Made by a program: the position numbers and the translations under genes. Shown piece by piece: positions 1 through 8,419 of a DNA stretch of 64,000 nucleotides. The first letter of the stretch is position 1. The number at the start of each line of letters is the position of its first letter. Source of the DNA: Limnanthes douglasii subsp. nivea (Eukaryota > Streptophyta > Magnoliopsida > Brassicales > Limnanthaceae); contig JAUPFV010000005.1 in NCBI GenBank assembly GCA_036936605.1, forward strand, positions 59,602,742 to 59,666,741, given 5' to 3'. The notes below the pieces were generated by a model. That model searched no databases. It was given only the letters and a program-made list of their open reading frames with translations, and was not told where the DNA came from.

Positions 1-642
1 AAGAGATATAGGATCTCAAATATGGTGTCGATTGGTACCAACATACACTATGTTCATAATAACAAACCATGACTGTTACAACAACATGCATTATTATCCA
101 TATCAATGGCAGTGATCAAATAATATACCAAACAATTATACTAAATTGTACTATATTTCGGTCAATGACTATAATCAAATAATATTCCCAAATAGTTACA
201 ACGAACTTGTACCACCTCGACATAGTAGATATTATCTATTTAATATCAAACAAACATACCAAATATAATATCATACTAATTCTTATAAAATTACCGAAAT
301 TTAAAGCAATCTGAAACTGAACCTCTCATTGCAAGACTTAACCCACATCAAGACCGAAACTTAACTTATGAAAAAATGAATTCAATTTTGAGACCGAATT
401 TTTTACGGTTTTCAAACCCCTCTATTTTGTGACCAACACCATATAATGGTCGAAAAGGTTTCGGAAACAGACTTCTAATGATAGTCAAATCTTTTAAATC
501 GATATCAAAACTTCATATCAATTCTAGCATATTACAGCTTAAGCTTAAATCTAACAAAAGCACTACTCAACTAAAATAATAATAATAAAATAACATATAT
601 TTATTTAAATTATTATCTCAAACTAAACATCGAAATTTAAAT
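1..642. other. AT-rich intergenic DNA, no gene seen
   Basis: I see no credible coding region, RNA gene or element border here. The sequence is AT-rich with scattered poly-A and poly-T runs, and no long reading frame is open on either strand. Confidence 0.6.
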
Positions 643-1173
643 ATTTTTGCTACCACAAATTAATACATCAATCGAGGTTGATTCACAATTCAAACCATTG
701 CATAAAAGGAAAAAAATCTGAAATTTGAGATCATATTTTAGTTTGTTTTCCCAAATACAGTGATAAACCTTATTTTAATAAAAACATCGTAAAATATAAT
801 TTAAAATTATAATATACAAAAAGTTTTGTCCCATTTTTTTTATATTGATTTTGGATTTTATTTTTTCGTTTTTCAAACAAAATTAAAATTATATAAAGGA
901 AACTAAAAATGATGGGAGTTTAGAATGTTTACGAAGTAAGTTTTATGATCTTAAAATGTATAGAAAGTTCATTTGCAAGGTGTTAGGGCAAAGAGCAATG
1001 ACAATCATAAAGATAGTTTGAACGTTTCTTATGCAAATGAAATTTTTTACATTTATTTTCAAATGTATTACACATAAGAAGATATGTGAAGCAGTAATCG
1101 TGTCCTAAAGTTGATATCAATAAAAAGAAAACATCACAATATATTGTTGACTATAGCTCAAATGAACATCCCC
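643..1173 (+). repeat. 5' flank of tRNA-Arg, copy 1 of a diverged segmental duplication
   Basis: This segment aligns in order with the sequence upstream of the second tRNA-Arg gene (27087-27574). Shared landmarks include a run ending in GATCATATTT near 728 and near 27170, a TTTAGAAT motif near 919 and near 27336, and AAAATGTATA followed by GCAAGGT near 953 and near 27371. The copies differ by many substitutions and small indels, while the tRNA genes they lead into are identical. This is a duplication of the tRNA gene plus about 0.5 kb of flank, followed by drift outside the gene. Confidence 0.65.
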
Positions 1174-1246
1174 GACTCCGTGGCCCAATGGATAAGGCGC
1201 TGGTCTACGAAACCAGAGATTCTGGGTTCGATCCCCAGCGGAGTCG
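1174..1246 (+). tRNA. tRNA-Arg (anticodon ACG)
   Basis: The 73-nt sequence folds into a standard cloverleaf. A 7-bp acceptor stem pairs GACTCCG with CGGAGTC, and the discriminator base is G. The anticodon stem CTGGT/ACCAG encloses the loop CTACGAA, giving anticodon ACG, which is read as ICG after deamination and decodes CGU, CGC and CGA. The T arm is CTGGG-TTCGATC-CCCAG. The internal promoter is visible as an A box (TGGCCCAATGG) and a B box (GGTTCGATCCC). No intron is present and CCA is not encoded, as expected in a nuclear gene. A T5 terminator follows directly. The gene is identical to the copy at 27575-27647. Confidence 0.97.
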
Positions 1247-1251
1247 TTTTT
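1247..1251 (+). terminator. RNA polymerase III terminator of tRNA-Arg copy 1
   Basis: A run of five T starts immediately after the discriminator base, the usual plant Pol III stop. The other tRNA-Arg copy has the same arrangement. Confidence 0.85.
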
Positions 1252-1256
1252 ATATT

Positions 1257-1362
1257 ACTTTTTTAATAATATACTATTTTAGAATTTCACCACAAATATA
1301 AGTGTCTAATACTTTTTTAATAATATACTATTTTAGAATTTCACCACAAATATAAGTGTCTA
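1257..1362. repeat. Perfect 54-bp tandem duplication
   Basis: Two head-to-tail copies (1257-1310 and 1311-1362, the second slightly short) match at every base I compared. Both begin ACTTTTTTAATAATATAC. The duplication starts about 10 bp after the tRNA gene, and its perfect identity suggests it is recent. Confidence 0.9.
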
Positions 1363-1468
1363 TAGTTGAACGGAGTTTTAATATTACTGAAAAATTTACC
1401 AAACTATAAATCTAACCTAAGGTTTAAATTAATTGTTTTAATCAGACTCGTGTTTGAAATTTAAGCTT

Positions 1469-1604
1469 CTCAATTATTAAAAATAAATTACACATGAAAA
1501 GTAATTTAGTGGGTTTTATATCATTTAAAAAAAATTAAATTCTCAATTATTAAAAATAAATTACACATGAAAAGTAATTTAGCGGGTTTTATATCATTTT
1601 ATTA
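1469..1604. repeat. 73-bp tandem duplication
   Basis: Two adjacent copies start CTCAATTATTAAAAATAAAT at 1469 and 1542. They share a central ACACATGAAAAGTAATTTAG block and differ by a T/C change and by the length of an A run. Confidence 0.85.
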
Positions 1605-1718
1605 AAAAGAATTAGAATGTTGTACCACTGATTTGGACAGGACTCAACTTATAATTAGAATACGGTTTAAAGTGATTTTTATTCTTCCAAAGATTTATGG
1701 ATTGGTATCTTATTTATC

Positions 1719-1759
<41 letters not shown>

Positions 1760-2084
1760 CAAAATTTTCATTCATGAAAAAAAACACTAAATATATTCTA
1801 AACACAAACACAAAAACATATTATCAAAAATAGTCTTACAATATCCACACATATCTTATCTAATTATAAAGTTTTTCAAAAAATAAGTAAACAAAATATG
1901 TTTCTGCTAGAAAATACAAAGATAAAAAAAAAGTGTTGTCAAATGGACTAAATTTGTCATAAAACAAATTAATTTTTTTTCTTTAAATTTAAGTTTTAGT
2001 ACAGCTACGCGTCATCGGTTCAGGAAGATGAAGTGGTAGTGTGGGGCTGATAACTGGTGGTATAGTCGGCTAGTATCATCGGTC
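1605..2084. other. AT-rich spacer with a TA microsatellite, no gene seen
   Basis: The stretch contains a (TA)n tract at about 1725-1755 and oligo-A and oligo-T runs. An apparent frame across the microsatellite encodes only alternating Tyr-Ile and is not a gene. Confidence 0.6.
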
Positions 2085-2195
2085 AGAGGACTATCGTTTC
2101 AAACCGATGGTATCACAAATTAGAACCTTTGGCATCACCGGTTCGAACCTCTTGTTCCACCAATTCGAACCCCTTGTTTCACCAATTCGAATGTG
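2085..2195. repeat. 22-bp minisatellite in front of MULE copy A
   Basis: Imperfect units carrying a TTCGAAC core recur with a 22-bp period; clear cores start at 2142, 2164 and 2186. A homologous array with the same period lies at 3315-3410, in the same position relative to the second MULE copy, so the array belongs to the element. Confidence 0.7.
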
Positions 2196-2259
2196 GTTCA
2201 TTTTTGTAGTTGTTGGTTTATATTTTGTGTGAGAGTTTACTTATTTTCATTTTTATGTA

Positions 2260-3290
2260 CTTTAAAATTGCAAGATGACGATGATACATATGGATACGTA
2301 GAGGATTTTGCCACTAATTACATTCGTTTTGTTTTAAAAACATAATATTATACGTGAAAGAGATTGGTTAAGTGAGATAAGAAAAGCGGGAAACATAACA
2401 GATTGGTTATTAACACAAAAGTGACGATGCTCTGAATAATAAAAATAATTCTCGAATATACTTTTAATACAAGAGATCTGGATTGTATAATCGGACAATA
2501 CCTGTAAAAGATCTTAAAAGAAGTCGACCCGTTATAAAAAATATGGTTGTCATTTTGAGCTTAATGGGTACCATGATAACTTCATATAAATGGTTGTTAG
2601 AGGTTATATGCGGTATTTACAATCATCCAAATGCTTAACACTTTAATGGCCATTCATGCGCGGAACGTTTGGTTAAAAAACGTTGGTATTCGTATAACGT
2701 TCTACATTCATGAAGCTTTCTCTAGAGAAATTATGAACGTCGTAAAAAAGTTGAACGAAGAAAATGGGTCGTCCATGTGTAACGTATACAACGCTCGACC
2801 GGAAGAACAGATGTTGGAGAAAGTCGGTCAGTCACAGTTGCAATACATGTTAGGCAAACTCAAAAGGTATCATTATTTTGAATGGCATAGTTCAAGTGAA
2901 TATGAAATTAATTATTATTAATATTCTTTTTTGCACATCCAGTTGGTGTGGATTTATTACGAATATTTCTAGTAGTGCTAACGATAAATAGTACTTATGG
3001 GATAATAAAGTACAAGATGCTATGAGATCGTCAGAGTAATATCTACTGGTTTGACTTATTATGTTACATTTATGTTTATGTATGGGGAGAAAGTAAACAA
3101 TTTCAAATGGGTATCAAACTGTTTAAAATTGTTTATTGTATCTAACAATATTGAAGTATCATTCGTGGTTTTGATAAATAGAGACTTGGCGTTGATATAT
3201 TCTATAGAATAAGTGTTCCCGAAAATAACATATTTGCTTTGTCGATGACACATTAACATGAAGGTACAAGAGAATACGAAGAAGTACATT
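2260..3290 (+). pseudogene. MULE transposase relic, copy A (FAR1-like, N-terminal and central part)
   Basis: Several frames together read as the N-terminal half of a plant Mutator-like transposase of the FAR1/OTU-linked type. Near 2530-2575 a frame reads YKKYGCHFELNG, resembling the zinc-binding Cys-Gly-Cys region of that family. The frame at 2631-2921 contains the family-like block VYNAR..QMLEKVGQSQLQY followed by YHYFEWHSSSEYE. From 2936 other frames continue with FFAHPVGVDLLR, then TGLTYYVTFMFMYGEK and NRDLALIYSIE, ending near a Leu-Leu-Cys-Arg motif. Frameshifts and stops separate every block, so no protein can be made. The neighbouring sequence from 3300 repeats its 5' part, so this is the first of two tandem copies. 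Family placement is by recalled resemblance only. Confidence 0.75.
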
Positions 3291-3314
3291 AATAAAAAAA
3301 TAATAGAATATCGG

Positions 3315-3410
3315 TTTGAACATGTGGTACCATTGGTTCTAACCCGTGGTACCATCGATTCGAACCCCAAGTACCACTGGTTTGAACTCTTGTACCACCC
3401 GTTTGAATGC
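3315..3410. repeat. 22-bp minisatellite in front of MULE copy B
   Basis: Five imperfect units with a core varying between TTCGAAC and TTTGAAC start near 3315, 3337, 3359, 3381 and 3402. The array is homologous to 2085-2195 and marks the start of the second MULE copy. Confidence 0.75.
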
Positions 3411-3786
3411 GTTTTATTTTTTTAGTCATTGGTCCATGTTTTGGGTCTATATTTTGTGTACTTATTTTATTTTTATATATATTAGAATTGCATGATGATA
3501 ATACAAATACATATGCAAAGGATTTCATTGATAATTCTACTCATGTTTTTTTCATAACAAGATATTATATGCGAGACAGATTGGTTGAGTGGGTTAAGAA
3601 GACTGGGAAACAAAACTAGTTGGTTATCAACATAAAATGACACGATGCTCGAAATAGTAAAAAGAATACTCGAATATACTTTAAATGTGAGAGATCTCAA
3701 TGGTATAATCGGGCAATATCCATAAAATATCTTAGGAGAAAGTCAACAATATCAAAAAAATGTGGTTGTCATTTCGATCTTAAAGG
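3411..3786 (+). pseudogene. MULE copy B, first segment
   Basis: This segment is collinear with 2200-2575 of copy A, with matching blocks around ATTGGTTGAG, AGAGATCT, GGTATAATCGGGCAATA and the end. It finishes with a frame reading KKCGCHFDLKG, in which the Cys-Gly-Cys motif is better kept than in copy A. Element E1 inserted immediately after this motif, and the MULE resumes at 12635. The junction repeats as an imperfect 5-bp duplication, AAAGG on the left and AATGG on the right. Copy A still shows the uninterrupted order. Confidence 0.75.
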
Positions 3787-4142
3787 TGATAAGGGAAAAA
3801 ATACATAGGTCGCTTTTGATCGATATAATTAGATCATGTTATTATATGTTTGTAATTATAATGGTAAATCGAGAAATAATAAGGACCTAATTGATAATAG
3901 AAAAAATAAGGTTGTACAAATGGAAAAATATCGTTAAGGAGGACCACTTATGTAAAATGGCCCCACCACTGTCACTATATAAAGAAAGTACCCATTTTGG
4001 GACAAGTACGTTTTTATATATAATATTACTCTGACATCTTTCTCACTCTACAATCTCATATTTCTCTCTCTTACTTATTATTACATCTTCTTCTAGTAGT
4101 GAAATCAACGAATCTAAGCTCTAGATATTTCTAGAACTATCA
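3787..4142 (+). repeat. E1 5' LTR
   Basis: This 356-bp LTR runs from TGATAAGGG to CTAGAACTATCA. It contains a TATA-like CTATATAAAG near 3976. Its partner at 12347-12634 matches from the middle to the end. Confidence 0.88.
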
Positions 4143-4143
4143 T

Positions 4144-4162
4144 TGTCGCCGTCGGTGGGAAA
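4144..4162 (+). other. E1 primer binding site
   Basis: TGTCGCCGTCGGTGGGAAA begins two bases after the LTR end, the expected place for a tRNA primer site that pairs with a CCA end. Position three is T where a CCA-pairing site would have G, consistent with decay. It differs from the arginine-type sites of E2 and E3, so another primer tRNA is likely. Confidence 0.65.
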
Positions 4163-4213
4163 CCGAAGTGATACCCGTGAACCTAGTTCTCCCAAATCAT
4201 AACACTAAGAGAG

Positions 4214-5900
4214 ATGAATGATGAAACGACTGAAGGAAGGGCGTTAAATAAGAACGATGATAGAGTTTCCTCAGACTCTGAGGATCGACATTCTGAAGAG
4301 CGATATGAAGCTCGAGACCAAAATAATCGAGAATGAAGTAAACGATCAACCCTCATAATGACAAGGCAACAGTTGTTGGATGATATATCAAAGTTTAATG
4401 ATGAAAAGAAGACAGCTTTAGCTGAAAGAAAGAATAGGTCGGTCGACCAAATAGAGAAATTTCTTGATGATGATAAATAAGAAGTAACTGTAGTAGCCGA
4501 TCATATGCGTGGATGCAGAATAATGGTCTGGAAAGAAAAATCGAACGCTGGTCCGGACGAGAGTATAACGATTCTACCGATTATGATACAGACGAGTCAT
4601 CTTTCCCGGAGTGAGAAATCTGACGCTCTAGGAAGGACAAAAGGATCATGAGAGAGCGAGAGATCCAGCGCCGCATGTCTCATCGAGCTAAAGTATAAAA
4701 AAATCACGGAAATATCATCGACAAAAGAACTCCAATTTCTGTCAAGGAAGAAAAGGCTATCACAATCAACAAAAGAGAACAAACTAATGTTCCTCAGTTA
4801 CAATTTCCATCGGATAACCAGACTTATGGATATAGGATCGGGAGTCTGTTTTCCAACCCAAACAAAAAAGGATTATATGCAACCCATGCAGAGAGTTTAG
4901 GGAGCGGGGCCTTTGGATTGGGCATAACTGGAGATCATCCCCGCTTTCAGATGAAATTCTATCGGGGCACCTTCCCAAACGTTTTGACATTTCAAAACTG
5001 GAGAAATATGATGGAAAGAAAGATCCGGAAAATCATTTGGAAGCTTTTAAGAATTTCATGCTAAGTTTCGACAACAATGATAAGTTAATTTGTCGAGGTT
5101 TTTCGATGACCTTTAAAGATCGGGCTTCAAAATGGTACAATCGATTACCCCAACCATGTATAAAGAATTTTAACATGTTTAGAGTAATTTTCAGGTAGCA
5201 ATTTGTAAGAAGCAAAGTTTCCATGCCAATTTGTACACAATCGTTAATTGTCGGCAAAAGGTAGGCGGGAGTTTAAGGGATTATATTGGGAGCTTTGTGG
5301 ATGCTAATATCGATCTCGATCATTGCAAGGAAAACTGTAGCTTTAACAGGTTATAGGTTGATATTGTTACCCGGTCCCATGAAACAAATGGTTACAAAGA
5401 AACAAGCTTTTACGTGTTCTTCTTTGCTAGCCCAGGTGGACAAACACATTTTGATTGAAGAAACTGAAGCATCTGAGTTAGCAGCACAAATTCAACAAAG
5501 TTCAAAAGTTTCAGTAATGTCATACCAACAGATTCTACAAAAGCATGTCCTTATTCTGCAGCCTCAATTGATAAGTGTTTTGCCACCAGTCGTACAACAG
5601 TTACAGGGAAAGGCATCGGGTATGCTACCACAACGAGCTAGGTATAGCAGTCAGACACGTAATCGACCTTTCTCGAATAAATAGATCCGACCAGCACATT
5701 TTGCTGACTTAACTGAGTTCTTGTCAACCATTTTTGAGAAGTCAACGAAGAGTATCCGTTTTTGAAAACCTTTCCCAATCCAAACTCCTCGGGAAATCCA
5801 AAATAACGGTACTACAAGTATCATAAAGACGTGGGGCATGATACGAAGGATTGTATTTCATTAAAACGAAGATATAAGCTTCAATCGATAATGGGAAATC
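4214..5900 (+). pseudogene. E1 gag relic
   Basis: A first ATG at 4214 opens MNDETTEGRALN, rich in acidic and Ser residues, but the frame breaks within 45 codons. Downstream frames carry the retrotransposon Gag core: KRFDISKLEKYDGKKDPENH near 4985-5035, then FMLSFDNNDKLICRGFS and ASKWYNRLPQPCIKNF near 5060-5170. Near 5815-5865 a zinc-knuckle-like stretch reads YYKYHKDVGHDTKDC, where the first zinc Cys appears to have become Tyr. E2 keeps that Cys in CQYHHDIGHNTEDC. Multiple stops and frameshifts make it non-functional. Gag would build the particle that packages the element RNA. Confidence 0.8.
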
Positions 5901-6229
5901 GACGGCCTATGTAAAAAATAGGCTCATCAAAACATGGCTTCTAAGGAAATTGTGGCAGTACCAAAGCAAGAGACGACGTTGGTTATTTCCGAGGTAGTTG
6001 ACATGTTGGACGTATCTACTAAATATTTATACCCCAATGAGGATCGAAACATAATTGGGATGATTGAAGATATAGTTTCTGAAGAAAGTGAAAAGGTTAG
6101 TAACCTATGTAAATGTTTTTGAGCCATTAACTATTTTTGGAGGTGATTCAATGGTAGGAATCACTAATTCTTCTCGAAAAAAGCACGTGGTAAGTCTAGC
6201 AACTCAGTTGGAGGAAAAAGTGTCACCTT

Positions 6230-6755
6230 ATTTATACTGAAGACTGTCCCTCATACTCTACTTTGATGAAGATAATATGAGATATATCATCGGACCATAT
6301 GAGGGTGCAGTAGCAATCGTAGTTGTAATTGCTGACGAAGAAGTACGAAGGGTGTTGATTGACTCCGGAAGTTCAACAAATATTCTTTTTCTGTCAACTT
6401 ATGTGAAGTTCAACAAATATTCTTTTTTTGTCAACTTATGTGAAGTTCAACTTATGAGCAGACAATAGTGGGGTTCACATGAGCTACGACTGAGGTGGTC
6501 GGAGAATTTGAAGGGTTGGTGCAATTAGGTTGGTGCCCTTTCAAAAAGAAAGTAACAGTACTTTTTGTGGTTGTGGATTTGTCGACCTCTGACGATGCAA
6601 TTTTTTGCCAATATTGTCTATCCAGGATGCATCCAGTAACATCCACGATGCATCGATGTGTGACAACGTCGGCGTTGTCCGAAATAGCCAGAAAACGGCA
6701 AAAGAGTGCTACCGAGCGGCTTTGGCAGCTGATACTATTCAAGAAATGCGATACT
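6230..6755 (+). pseudogene. E1 protease relic
   Basis: A frame from 6277 contains RRVLIDSGSSTNILFLSTY, which includes the aspartic protease active-site triad Asp-Ser-Gly. The frame is then broken by a 37-bp tandem duplication of the coding sequence (6371-6444). Homology to E2 continues in other frames with VGEFEGLVQLGWCPFKKK and later NVGVVRNSQKTAKECYRAAL. Just after this the sequence jumps to the integrase region, without RT. Confidence 0.78.
6371..6444 (+). repeat. 37-bp tandem duplication inside E1 protease
   Basis: GTTCAACAAATATTCTTTTT starts at 6371 and again at 6408, and a third partial GTTCAAC begins at 6445. The two full copies differ by one base. A 37-bp addition shifts the reading frame. 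Confidence 0.92.
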
Positions 6756-6769
6756 TTTTAGAGATTTGC

Positions 6770-7713
6770 GAATTCAATTCACATCTAGGCCACTCCACTA
6801 GAATCCATCTCTGAAGGATTACCATTTGACAGGTGAGAAATAGACTTGGTAGGCCCACTTCCGATGGAAACCGGGGGAAGGCAAACAGTAGTCATCGCAA
6901 TAGATTACTTCTCTAAGTGGGTCGAGGCCGAGTCGTTATCTGGAATAAAGGCCATAGATGTAGTTAAATTCATTTGGTCAAATATATGTTATCGGTACGG
7001 GGTCCTACAAAGGCTAACCATGGATAATAGGCTTTAGTTCGATCGTAGTGAAATAAGAGAATTTTGCTCATCTCACAATATAAAACAGTGTTTCTCGGCA
7101 CCTTTTCACCCACGGGCTAATGGTCATGTCAAGGTTACGAATAGGAAAATTATCGATGGCCTTAAGAATTGGAGAAGGGAAGGCCGGGAAATGGTCGGAT
7201 TATTTACAGGAAATATTGTGGGCATATCAGACTACATGCAAAACTATTATTCAAGAGTCACCTTACGCCTTGGTATACGGTATGGATGCAGTTACCCCCG
7301 CAGAAACAATGTTCCCATCGTTCAGAATCAGCCATTACAAGGAAGGCAGCAATAGTGGGGATCGACGCTTAGCTCTCGATTTAATTGAAAAGAAACAAAC
7401 TCGTGCTCATTTAAATTTGTTACACTATTAAACTGATGAGAAGTAGGTACGCTTCGAAAGTCCGAATGGGAGAATTTAAGATCAACGAGAAGGTTCTGTG
7501 AAATGTTTTCTTGCATACAAAGGACAAAAACCTTAGGAAGTTGGCTTCTTGCATACAAAGGACAAAAACCTTAGGAAGTTGGCTCCCAATTGGGAAAAAC
7601 CCTACCATGTGCTGGAAAAAATAAATCCGGGGACATACATATTGAAGGACAAGTATGATCGACCTTTACGACTGCCTTGAAATATCGAACATCTAAAGTT
7701 GTAATTGGAATAG
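6770..7713 (+). pseudogene. E1 integrase relic
   Basis: The retroviral-type integrase catalytic domain is recognisable: IDLVGPLPMETGGRQTVVIA (first Asp present), FSKWVEAESLSG, then LTMDNRL (second Asp present), and HPRANGHVKVTNRK, where the third acidic residue is Lys instead of Glu. The C-terminal part (LVYGMDAVTPAETMFPSFR, HTKDKNLRKLA) follows in shifted frames and is interrupted by a 38-bp tandem duplication at 7508-7583. The frame ends NIEHLKL.LE with a stop at 7711-7713, matching the ends of the E2 and F proteins. With the Glu lost and frames broken it cannot be active. Confidence 0.85.
7508..7583 (+). repeat. 38-bp tandem duplication inside E1 integrase C-terminus
   Basis: TTCTTGCATACAAAGGACAA starts at 7508 and 7546, and the two 38-bp copies are identical. 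This is the second near-identical-length coding duplication in this element; the other is 37 bp at 6371. Confidence 0.93.
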
Positions 7714-7770
7714 TTTTGAACATTTATTTTTTTTCTTTTTCATTCTGTAAAACAATTTTGGTCGGGGCAA

Positions 7771-7816
7771 ACTTTTTCCTACCTTTCTGGCGCGGGGAAG
7801 TTTTGATGAGGTGTCT
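7771..7816 (+). other. Conserved noncoding block after pol (E1 copy)
   Basis: It lies 58 bp after the pol stop and reads CTTTTTCCTACCTTTCTGGC followed by GCGGGGAAGTTTTGATGAGG. The same pattern (CTTT-CC-A-CC, TGGC, then GTTTT-A-GAGG) occurs after pol in E2 (45071-45115), F (22111-22159) and, inverted, E3 (55873-55918). It is not in frame with anything. Confidence 0.75.
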
Positions 7817-7867
7817 ATGGAAACCGATCTGTTTATTGAATTTGAAGCATTTTATTGATATATTGAC

Positions 7868-8130
7868 AAGACATATTTGAACCTAAACAGTTTTTCAACT
7901 ATTTAGTTGATCTACAAATTCGAACCTAAAAGAGTTTTTTAACTATTATGTTGATCTACATATTCGATCCTAAAGAGTTTTTTTATCTTTTAAGTTGATC
8001 TACATATTCGAATCTAAAGGGTTTTTCAGCTTTTAATTTGATCTACATATTCAAAACTGTTTAGTTGATCTACATATTCGAACCTAAAGGGTTTTTTAAC
8101 TATTAACATTCTACAAATTCGAACCAAATT
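7868..8130. repeat. About 44-bp tandem repeat array in the E1 3' untranslated zone
   Basis: GTTGATCTAC or close variants start near 7906, 7950, 7994, 8037 and 8064, followed by TATTCGAACCTAAAG-like and TTTTTAACTATT-like segments. Most spacings are 43-44 bp; one unit is shortened to about 27 bp. The array follows the conserved post-pol block. Confidence 0.85.
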
Positions 8131-8419
8131 TCAAAGATTTATTTAACTTTGTTAATTTACGATTGTTGTTTTATTTTGTACTTATAATGTTGTTTGATAG
8201 TTCCATTTCTTAGTATCAGAAATTGATCACTTTTGGTTTATAACAATGGAATGAACGCTAGGTACTTTAACCAAATACTTGCTATGATAAGGATCGGGGT
8301 ATAACAAAAATACATCGGCAAAGTTTGGGGCACAAAAGAAACATCAACAAAGTTCGGCATATAACAAAAACAATGTATTTAAACATAGAGGGTTTACAAA
8401 CAACCTGAGTTTAACAGTC
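8131..8419. other. E1 spacer between the repeat array and the antisense gene
   Basis: AT-rich sequence with short partial repeats (ATAACAAAAA and AAGTT-GGC-like motifs near 8300-8370). I see no coding signal. It probably holds the 3' ends of the convergent pol and antisense transcripts. Confidence 0.5.

Noticed and set aside
1633..1833. Open frame of 66 codons across the (TA)n tract
   Set aside because: It is a Tyr-Ile repeat created by the microsatellite, with no coding features.
2085..2195. CRISPR-like regular repeats
   Set aside because: Units are adjacent 22-bp imperfect copies without unique spacers, in plant DNA. They are a minisatellite.
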